NCBI GenBank assembly: GCA_016110215.1
Contig: JADWQD010000004.1
Coordinates: forward strand, 744,001-808,000
Reading direction: 5' to 3'
DNA from: Capronia americana
Taxonomy: Eukaryota > Ascomycota > Eurotiomycetes > Chaetothyriales > Herpotrichiellaceae
Length of the DNA: 64,000 nt
In this document: one piece after another, positions 8,686 to 17,932 of the stretch
Position numbering within the stretch: position 1 is the first letter of the stretch
Layout of the letters: the number at the start of each line of letters is the position of its first letter
Translations under genes and position numbers: made by a program
The notes under the pieces: generated by a model
The model's input: only the letters and a program-made list of their open reading frames with translations
What the model was told of the DNA's origin: nothing
Databases searched by the model: none

Positions 8686-10698
8686 TCAAGCCGTGGCAAA
8701 CTTGGACCTGGCGCGCAAGCCGGCGCCGAAATACCAAAGGGCCCAAATGCCCAGGACGCCGCCGCACAAGAGGCCGCCCAGCAGGGAGATGCCGCGGCCG
8801 ATGCCCAGGTTGACGTACAGCGGGTGGGCGTAGATGACGCTCCCGGCGGCCAGGGCGGAGCGGCACAGGTCGTTTGCGGCGAACAGGCTGGCCGCGTACT
8901 GCGGGTACGTCAGGGGCAGGTACATGAAGATGCACTGGAAGAGGATGAAGGCGCCGACGGCGTACAGGGTGATGCCCATGATGGAGACGATCCAGTGGGT
9001 GCCCGGCTCGGCCGTCCAGCCGAACCAGAACATGCCGGCGGGGAGGAGGGTGGTGGCGAACAGGGCGGGCACGAGCCGGTGCTCCTGCGCGCGCAGGCCG
9101 TTGCGCTTGATGTCCGGCTCGAGGTAGAAGTAGACGTACGACACGTAGATGACGATGCCGATCGCGCAGCCCACCACGATGCACACGAACACGATGCCCA
9201 GCTCGCCGATGTTGAAGTGGTACACGCCGACGTAGACGAGCGGGAAGGCCTCGAAGAAGGAGTAGTAGATTCCTAAGCCAAAAATCGTTAGCGAGACTGG
9301 CATTTTCCCTGCTTTTGGTCATGTGGTAACTAACCGTATATCAAACTCGTGTACACGTTCGTGAAGAACACGGCCGGATCCTTCAGGAAGATCTCGATGG
9401 GCTTCCACATCTGCTCGACGGCGACCTTGGAGAAACTCATCTGGCCCTGGTCGATCTCGCCTTGCGACTTGAGGTTCGCGTTGCCGGTGAGCTGGCGGAG
9501 CCGGCGCGCGCGGCGCAGGAGGATGTTGCTCGCCGACGTCTCCGGCATGGACACGACCATGAGCACGAGGATGGGCGCCGACCCCCACAGAACTTCCCAC
9601 AGGGCCCAGCGCCAGCCCTCGGCCACGACCGAGAAGCCCGACAGGAGCGGTCCCACGGCCGGGGCGCAGAACGCGGCGGCCACCCACGCGGTGAGCGCGT
9701 ACGGCAGTTTCAGCAAGCCGTAGATGTCGCCCATGGAGGCGCCGCCCGTGGCCAGGCACGGCGACCCCATGAATCCCGTGAGGAATCGGAGCACCAGCAA
9801 GGAGGCGTAGCTGTTGGCCAGCGCCGTGGGGACGCACAGGATGACAAACAGCCCGAACGACACCATGTACGGGATGTTGCGGCCGATGGCGGGGATTTCG
9901 GACAGCGGCGAGAATATCCTGCGCATCTCGTCAGCAGCTTTTCGTTTTGTCCCACGTCGTTTTGTTTCATTTGCGAATACCAGGACAGGATTGAAAGAAG
10001 AAGCAAACAAAGACTTACATGGGCCCGACTCCGTATCCTATCACGTACATGCTCAGGCCGAGGCTCGCTTTGCTCTGCCCGACGTTAAACTTGGCCATCA
10101 CCTGCGGTTCGGCCGACGTGTAGATGGCCGACGCCGAGTAGACGGCAAAGGTGTAGAGGAAGATGAGGAACGCGACCCAGACTTTCTTCCAGCTGTTCCA
10201 GTTCTGCGGGTTCGCCGGGTCGTCGGTCGTGTACCAGTCGACGAGGATGATGCCGTCCGAGGTGCGCTGCGGGGCGATGATGCTGCTCTGCTTGCGCTCG
10301 ATGGCTTCCTCTTGTTCGACCTCGAACCGTTCCCGCGAGTAAGGCGCGGTCTGCTCTCTGGTCCGCGTGCGGGTCGTCACGACGCCAAACTCTCCGCGCG
10401 CCGAGGAGTGCGATGTCGGGATCGTGCTGAGCGGGCGAGCCTCGATATCATCGCGGGTGACGTACGAGCGCGAGGGTTCGCGGGAGATGGCGTTCGGAGT
10501 CGTGGTATTGCTGGTCTCTCGGCTGCTGGGGACGGCGGCTTCGATTTCCTTTTCCTTCTCCGTTGCCGTGGCTTGTTCCCAGGGGATTTTGAAGTCGGGG
10601 TGCTGTTCGGGGAAGGCGAAGTATCTGCCTTTCGACGCCCAGTTGATGAATTGCCCAAGAGGGGCATCTTGGATGGCCTCTGCAATGGCTCCGCCCAT
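8686..10698 (-). CDS. MFS drug:H+ antiporter (DHA1, FLR1/MDR1-like)
   Basis: Three minus-strand exons, 10698-10019, 9918-9335 and 9272-8686, give 616 residues. The introns are 100 bp (GTAAGT...GCGCAG) and 62 bp (GTTAGT...CTTAG). A hydrophilic N-terminal tail of about 170 residues ends in the family signature DWYTTDDPANPQNWNSWKK, followed by about twelve membrane segments. Intron 1 is placed so that GPMIFSPLSEIPAIGRN is restored; this is the DHA1 motif A region characteristic of FLR1/CaMDR1-type multidrug transporters. The second junction restores SLIYGIYYSFFEAFP. Such proteins export azoles, benomyl-like compounds or toxins at the plasma membrane; the actual substrate is unknown. Codon third positions in exons 2-3 are strongly G/C, which opens long antisense frames that I treat as shadows. 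Confidence 0.92.
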
Positions 10699-11926
10699 CT
10701 TGGCCGAGTTCGAGATACAGTAGGTACCGAGTCAGGAATAGGTGCTGAACTGGGAGTCAATCAGCACTCTCGCACAATGCAATGGAGAAAGCAGAGTCTT
10801 CATCTTCGAAGAGGGGGGATAGGATCCTCTTCTATAAAGCACTCTGGGGCATGGAGCAACGGCCGGCGATTAATCATGCAGAGGGCGTTTTCCTAAGGAT
10901 GTGGTATACCGTGCTGGGGTTGGCCATGGTACGTCCGCAAAGTGCTAGCCTTGCTCCGTGCATGCGGCCGATCGACGAGTGCAATGCTGCCATCTCCACA
11001 TTACCAAACAAGACTGTCAGCAAGAGACGTTGCTAGAAGAGGTTCGCTCGGGGATCTGCTTTGTAAAACGTGTGGCTCGATGGCGCCGATTACTACTTGC
11101 CATACAGGGTGCGCCCTACGTGATTGGCCCAGGTGCCCGATTAGCTAAAACGACGATCCAGGCACAAGCACCACAAGGCTTCGGAAGCTGAATCACAGGC
11201 GTTGGCACCGTGTCTGGGCATGCCTAACACAGTAGTAGTTGTAACTTGTAAGTTGTGCAGAGCCCGAACGAGCCAGCCCTTGCAGCTGAGTCAACGCCCA
11301 CGTCCCTCCCACATGTCGGTCGGCATTCGTCGGATCATCTCCTACAACCTTGCTGTTTCGACAGTCGCTGGGAAGGGGCGAGGTTGTTTACTGATCTTAC
11401 AAAGTCTGCGCCGGAGCAACCAGCAGCCGGTGTCTTGACCATTTACGTACGGCCTGGTACGGGCGTTTAGGCTTCGGGATATTTGAGAATGGCTAAATGA
11501 GTTGTCAGCACCAGCTCACCGACGTCATGCTGCCTCCGAGTTCTAGAGCAGCAGCCGCATCTGGATGCAGGTTCGTGCTGACTCCCATCTGGTGCATTTG
11601 TTGATTTCACAGCGAGGTCGACGCGATAGGAAAATGCATCATGATTTGATTGGCTTCCACAGCGCCTTCTCCCGGGTAAGCGGTTGTTGTTACATATCCG
11701 AATGCCAATAAACAGCCATTTCGCCCACCAGGTCGGTTCGATGCAGTACTCGCTTCTGGTGGGCTGGGACCACGGTGGGTATCACTTGAAATCTCTCGCC
11801 GGGTCGACTCAACGCCGAGTGTGCCTGTCCTATCCTCAATCCAGCAGTCGTTTCGTGTCATTGTTGTTGCGTCCCGATGCTTATCCTGACCGCTCGAACA
11901 CGACGCAAAAAGGGGTCCTCCCCAGT
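10699..11926. other. Intergenic region upstream of the MFS transporter
   Basis: About 1.2 kb between the 5' end of the MFS gene and the 3' end of the F-box gene. Several open frames of 65-85 codons exist, none with a recognisable motif. It should contain the MFS promoter. Confidence 0.5.
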
Positions 11927-13416
11927 TCATGGTGGCGCCGACTGCCACAACGTGAAATACTTCGGCTTGTCTTCTGTGTACAAATATGGCGGGATGAACC
12001 CATTCGGCAGCGCTACCATTTCGACCTCCAATCTGACCGCCGCTTTCTTGTACACGGGCAGCAACTCCTTGCACTTCTCAACCATGAGCCGCTGCGCGAG
12101 CAAGACTTGGCTGATCTGCTCAACCGTGTCCCCATCGTCGGATACGCTCAATCTGGGTTCGTCATCTTCGCGGTAGTACTCGTAGGAATAGACCAGGTTC
12201 TTGAGCAGGCGGACGCCGTGTCTGACTTTGTCGGTCGCGATGCATGTATCGAAGGGGAACCAGACGCGTCGCCGGGCGTGAAAGGGTGGTCGATCGCCAA
12301 GCGGGATCCCGAACACTTTGAGAGTCTCGAGATTTGGCGGCAATCTGCGCCACGTGGCGTGATCGCATAGGGCTCGGACTCTGACCAGGTTGACCGTTCG
12401 CACATCGAGGTCAAGTTGCTTCATGGCACAGAATTTCGACAGATTGAGGTGCTGGCCTGGGTGATTGAAGGATTGGTGCGAAGGCCTCGAGTACCCTAGA
12501 CTTAATGACAGGTGTTCGAGCGAGTCTGTACAGTGTTCGGCGATTGCGTCCACGAAAGACCCCGGAGAGACGTTCCCGTGCATGCGGCTACTTCTGGTGA
12601 ACATTCCGTCATAGCGGATTCCTTCGCTGATTTTCAGCGACTTCAGTGCGCGAGGAAAGCTCAGGAGAATAGCCAGCGAAGGGGAATAGATGTCGCATTC
12701 TTCGAGGTGCAGGTGCTCCAGATCCGTCGACCCGACTAGCGTCTCGTCTTCCTGGAATTGAGTGAGCAGTCGCTCGGGGAAGTCAGTGCTGGCGCAGGAC
12801 ATCGTCAACGATTTCAGCCTCGGGTGCAGGAAGAGCATGGCGTATTTGGTCATCGAGTAGATTTCCTTCTGCCCGTCTACGAAGTGTAAGGTGCCTGGAA
12901 CACGATCAGCTCGAGAAAAGAAAACTGGTGATTCAACACACAGTGTTTGAGATGCGGCAGCGCCCTCTCGGCATCATCGGGAACCACAGCAGAAGCCGCC
13001 TCAAAAATCCGCTCATACCGATCCTGCAGATTAACCCAAGGGACCCTCTCATCCGGGAACTTGGTATTGCAATCTGGTGTCTCAAGCCGCAAAGTCTGCA
13101 GGTTCCGCATCAAAGCAATGTATGGAGGTAGCGTGCTCAAGCCGTGATCATCCCCGAACTTGGTGGAGACAAGCAACGACCGGATCCATGTGGCACGGCG
13201 GGGATTGGCATGTAGACTGGCGGACAGGGCGGAGGCCTGACTGCCGGCTGTGATCTGGATCGCATGATACAGGAACGGTTCGGCCAGGTCGTCAAAGTGC
13301 TTGCAGACATAGGTGATGTTGCACAACGTCCGGAAGTCGAAAAAGCTGAATATGTTGATCAGTACCTCGTCCGGGAGGTGAAGTAATAACAGGGCCGTCG
13401 GCGTTTGCGCAATCAT
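11927..13416 (-). CDS. F-box protein with LRR-like C-terminal region
   Basis: Exons 13416-12942 and 12894-11927 join over a 47-bp intron (GTGTGT...TTCCAG), giving 480 residues. The F-box is at about residues 8-50: HLPDEVLINIFSFFDFRTL and VCKHFDDLAEPFLYHAIQI. The junction restores LPHLKHCTLHFVDGQKEIYS. Leucine-patterned strands follow (LKSLTMSCAST, LEHLHLEECDI, ALKSLKISEG, LEHLSLSLGY), as in fungal F-box/LRR-like proteins. It is presumably a substrate adaptor of an SCF ubiquitin ligase, binding Skp1 through the F-box; the target is unknown. The frame is open upstream of 13416, but ATG 13416 sits directly before the F-box as is usual. Confidence 0.86.
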
Positions 13417-14257
13417 CTTGACCGTAAGCTGCGTCAAGGGCTGGCTGTCTAGGTCACGGTGCTGGCATTGAAAGGTTGTCCCGTGGTCCTTGCGGATGGA
13501 TCTTTCGCTGGAGGTTTGAAAAGTTGGGCGGTGAGATGTGAGAAATGATCGGATCACCTGGTGGTGATGAACCAAGGGGATCGAGCTGCCTTCGCACCAA
13601 TTCGAATGGGGTGACGATGTCATGGGCTTTGGGCCACGCGTGGCTGATTCGGGGCCAAAAGCCCAGGCCCCGAGACGCGCTGCCACTGGTTGGCGAGCTC
13701 CGTCTCGCCGCCCAACTGCCTCCTGAACTCCAGGCATTCAGCATCCCCGGGCACTTGTTTTAGTTAAGCGGCAGTCCGCCAAGAGACTGTAGGTTACATA
13801 CTATGGTACTCATACTGTATGAGGCCTCTGTCACCGCATCTGAGGATTTTGAGGCACTTGAATGTTCATCACTTTTCGCATCGATTCGTGAATTGGAGTA
13901 CTTTTGAAGGACTCCGACTGAGGAGCTTCCGGATGCCTATGTCTAACCGCTTACCCATTTTTCCTCATGGTCTCATGTCATCTCCGGTGCTGACATAGAC
14001 CTTTAGCCATCCGAGATATGCCTTCATATGCCCCCGTTAAGTTCGAGACTTTGTATCTTGAATGGGTTGAAAGCAATACACCCGAGCAGTGATAGCAGTG
14101 GAAGGCTTGTGTGCCAGAGCCTCGTCACGATCCGATGGGCCTCACTTGTGAGCCCCAACGTCTCGACCCCATGCTAGGGTCTGAGACCCTTTCCGACAGG
14201 TCTCATTCAGAGGCCATGGTCTCTTTAGCTCCATCCGTGGTCGTGTCTTGCACATCT
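13417..14257. other. Intergenic region, F-box gene promoter and eIF3k 3' flank
   Basis: About 840 bp, moderately AT-rich around 13780-14060. No coding potential or RNA gene that I can support. Confidence 0.5.
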
Positions 14258-15206
14258 TTAAGCAGGCGCCTCATAACCTCTCCTAAACACCCGTCCAAAC
14301 ATATCCACACCAACCCTCTCCCCCTTGGTCTCACTCTTGGCCTCATTCTCCGCATTCGCCGGGATATCGACTTGCTCCCCATTGACTTTCCAGCCACACG
14401 CAGTCTGTGCGAACTTGACCAACGCATCCCCCCTTAAGTCTAGCCACCCACTCAATACACCCAGATCGATCTGTCTGAAGGTTTTGCCCACTTCTCCTGC
14501 AATGCGAATCCTGATGAGATCCTCAAAGCCCACAACGTCGGCGTAGAGATCCGAGTACAGATCATCCGACTCCAACGTAGCCCAAAACGCATCGTACTGC
14601 GCAGATTCAAGGAGCGTGTTCAGGCGTGTGAGTTTTTGTATTGACTCGGTGAGGTCGGTGGTCGGGATGGATGTGTTGCCTGGGCTGTATGGGATTGTGG
14701 AAGGAGGCAGGAGCGCGAGGCAAAGGGAGAAGGCCGGGGACGGGAACACCGTGAGTGCTTTCACAAGGATGCTGGTAACGGTGTCGGGATGAAGGAGTTG
14801 TGGGTTAAATTGGTATCTAGTTCGCACCCAGTCAGTCAGCTACGCTCCTTTTGGAGTAAGATGGAATGAATATGTGGCTGCTTGTTTGTAATATTTCAGA
14901 TAGAGCTAATATTTCAATCTCCATGATTCCCGTAGGACCGGTCAGGTAATAGGAAACGTGGTATAGAAAATTCTCTTCATCACAATACCGAGCCAATTGA
15001 AAATGCGCCTTCTAGAGGGGGTTCCGGATTTCTTACAGTTTCAAAAGCGCCATCGACGCGTAGGCATCGAAGAATTTCTCTTCGCATTGCTGGTTGACGT
15101 ATTCTTGAAATGTGGTCGTCGTTTCCGGATTGTATCGGTTGAGGCCGTTGAGGATTTCGTCAATCTGCGCCGGTCGCTCCTTGCATTTGTCGAAGGCATA
15201 CCCCAT
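14258..15206 (-). CDS. EIF3K: Eukaryotic translation initiation factor 3 subunit K (eIF3k)
   Basis: Exon 1 (15206-15037) encodes MGYAFDKCKERPAQIDEILN and ends in MALLKL. A 220-bp intron (GTAAGA...CTAG) leads to exon 2 (14816-14258), which opens with YQFNPQLL. The product is 242 residues, the usual eIF3k length. Recognisable blocks are ILVKALTVFPSPAFSLCLAL, LTRLNTLLESAQYDAFW, GFEDLIRIRIAGEVGKTFR and, near the end, KGERVGVDMFGRVFRRGYE. It is a peripheral non-core subunit of the eIF3 complex, with HEAT-like and winged-helix domains, acting in 43S pre-initiation complex assembly in the cytoplasm. The intron is longer than others here. The start at 15206 matches the family N terminus. Confidence 0.95.
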
Positions 15207-15568
15207 CTTGTCCAGGGTCGTGGTAAAGTCGAAGTCGATCGAATGGGTATTTCGTTGTGAGGGCGATCGAGAATCCAGAAACCACAAATTCGGTGCGCAC
15301 TTCAATTCTCCGCAGTTTGTTCGGAGCGGAAGAACTTGGTGCCGGATGGGATCAGAGCGTGCTCGTCGCCTCTGAATCATCGGAATGGTTTTGCTATGAT
15401 GCCTAGATATCGTGCACTCCTATCTAAGAGTATGAATATACAACAGATCCAAGACGCCCGGTCATGCAGTTTTATTGTCCAAACAGCCAAATCGCAACCG
15501 ACACAGTGCACAATCCAAGCACCTCGTTGAGATATAAGCCTTCTTTTCTTGTAGCAACAATGTGACTT
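15207..15568. other. Short spacer between GH76 and eIF3k genes
   Basis: About 360 bp between two same-strand genes: the 3' flank of the GH76 gene and the promoter of eIF3k. No further gene is seen. Confidence 0.5.
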
Positions 15569-17018
15569 CTAGGTCACCAACCAAATAGCGCCTCCAATGA
15601 CAACAGCAGTTGCAAGGAGGGTCAAAATCGCAGCACCAGCCTTGTCGCCCGTGGTGATCTTGCTTCTCAACGCGGCTGGGTCTTTTGGTGCTTGGGATCC
15701 AGCGTTGGGGTCGCCCTTCGAGGTCGCACCAGTCCGGCTAGACTTGGGCGTCAAAACGTCCCTGTTGAGGGTTGAACCTATCACCGACAATGCAGCCATC
15801 TAAAGGCAAAAAATCAGTATCTGTGCCGAACCGAATCAGGGGAGGAATCAACCATACCTGTTGTCCAACGCCGGTCGAACCATCCCACGTCGTCGTGTAC
15901 CATTGCATACCGCACTCTCGGCCTGATTGACCTCCGTCGCATTGCCCCGCGGCTGCCTGTGCACTTGCTTGCAATTTAGGAACAATCTGACCCGCCGTCT
16001 GTGGCACCAAAAGACTCGTTACAGCCATCCATCTCGACAAATACGACTTGAAACTTTTCTGATCCTGGTCGCATACCATTGTCGATTCACACAAGACTTC
16101 TGACATGATGTTGCCACCGTACTCGGCCGGGAAGAACAAGGACAGAGTGCTGTTGAGGATCGTGTTGACCCGATCCAGCCAGACCTGGTCGCCGTTCGTG
16201 TAATTGTACATGTAGGCGGCTCCGACCAGCAGCGTCCCGTAATTGTAGGTCCAGATGTACCTTGTCTGGTCAGTGCAATTGTTGTTCGAATCAGTATTGT
16301 CCCAAATGAAGAGATTGCCAGATGCGGGATCGGTCTGCATCAGGACGCTGTTCTCCATCCATTCATAGACGGTGGTTGCCCAGTCGGCATAGCTCTGGTT
16401 CCCTGTCACATAAGCCAGTCGCGCGGCAAGTTGGAAATTTCCACCATTAGAAACCGCGTTCTTGAGGTTGTAGCCGGCGTTGAGCGAGAAAACCTGCCAG
16501 CGGAAACCTCCTCCACAGGTGTTGGTGTCCCAATAATCCCGCTGAAAATTATAGACCGCCTGTGCCAGAGCGAGCCATGAAGGAGCATCCTCGTCATCCG
16601 ATTCCGGAAAGTTGGCTTCGACGGCATCCATGGCCGAGAACGCCCAGAATGCTTGGTCATCGATACCCATGCTCCTAGACTGGTTAGGCGGGTTGAAATT
16701 GTTGTCAGGGCCTCGCTGGAATTGAAGGGCCTGTGACACCACGGGGTTGTACGACGAGTCATTCGTGTACTGCCAGTAGTTGATGAGAGCACCAAACATA
16801 GCCCCTGCCTCCCACCAACAGTAGATAGCCGGGTTGTTGGGGTCACAGCTCAGACCGCCGGGTAGTAACCCAGGGACCTGGCCAGTCTGATTGCCGTTGT
16901 AGTTTGTCATCATATCATATGCAATGGATGAGGCTGCGGACACGATACTGCTTTGGTCATTGATATCGAGTGCTATGGCCAGTGCACCAGGCACCAGAGC
17001 CAGAGGCAAGAGCCTCAT
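15569..17018 (-). CDS. GPI-anchored GH76 endo-alpha-1,6-mannanase (DCW1/DFG5-like)
   Basis: Exon 1 (17018-15858) and exon 2 (15799-15569) join over a 58-bp intron (GTATGG...TTTAG), giving 463 residues. It starts with a signal peptide (MRLLPLALVPGALAIA). GH76 features include YCWWEAGAMFGALINYWQYT, GIDDQAFWAFSAMDA (the Asp-Asp pair at about 120-121 fits the catalytic dyad), and CGGGFRWQV; many N-glycosylation sequons are present. Exon 2 encodes a Ser/Thr/Pro-rich linker, ITTGDKAGAA and a terminal hydrophobic helix, i.e. a GPI-attachment signal. Such proteins trim or transfer the mannan core to link GPI proteins to wall glucan. Retaining the intron would replace the GPI signal with a different tail ending near 15738. 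Confidence 0.93.
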
Positions 17019-17932
17019 GGTGAGAGTTGTTGTAGAACGAAAGCGGATGCAAAGTGGTTGCTGTTGACGGACGTGGCGAAAAAGTGGTCGCGCATTCGAC
17101 GCCGACTTTCCTTTCGCCAAACGGTTTGCGCCCAAGACGGATGTCGATGTCGCTGTGCCCGCACAAGCCGTGTATCGTGGTGAAAAGAATGGCGCTGTCT
17201 TTGCGGACGGTTGTAGATGTCAATTGACGATGAACTGAGAGCGAAAGACTGGGGATTTGCCGCGATCGAGAGGCAAGGGAGAGAAGATCGAGACGTGCCC
17301 CCTACTCGAAAAAGATGTTTGAATCACGCTTCAAACAAGTCCCCGTTTGAGCGGCCGGCGCTGTCTCAGAGGTGCAGAAAACTCGGCCTCCACCCATCCT
17401 TCCGGCTCCACCAATGCCACGCACCATATCCCGCGCCCTGGCGAGATTGCGTTCCGAGCACTGCCTCATCCACTGGAGCTATGTCATCACCTGTCCAATG
17501 GCACCGAGAGTTGCCGCTTAAGAGACGAGGCCGATCCTCCGCGCTCCTACGCGGAGAGGCCTGGACGCGTATGCCGATGGGGATGCAAGGCAGAATGTGC
17601 CCCCAGACGCCTTTAGCATCGTATTATGCGTGGCCTGAACGGCGGTATACGTTCGTTGTGTGCATGTCTGTAGTCGCGACGACGACCTGGAAAATCGGCC
17701 AGTCCTTCAGATACAGGTACCAAGCGAAAGCTTAGCACCGCTTGGTTCACGGGGTCGCCTGAAGGGGTCCGAGGGCGCTTAAGCCTTACCTAGATGCTTA
17801 ACTGGGAATGCGAAACTCTGGGCGAGCTTGTCTGGTCGTTCAACGGCACGGATCTTTCGATGGCCATGTTCATTCACTCCTTGCGACACTTCCTCGGTTC
17901 TGGTAGGACTCTATTGTACGTAGTATGTCTTG
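17019..17932. other. Intergenic region upstream of the GH76 gene
   Basis: About 900 bp with the GH76 promoter and the 3' flank of the PPR-like gene. A lone ACGCGT occurs near 17572. No gene is supported; short frames here lack motifs. Confidence 0.45.

Noticed and set aside
8512..10896. Long plus-strand frames (254, 208 and 360 codons) over the MFS gene
   Set aside because: They are antisense to well-supported transporter exons and have low-complexity Gly/Ala/Arg/Asp translations caused by G/C-rich wobble positions.
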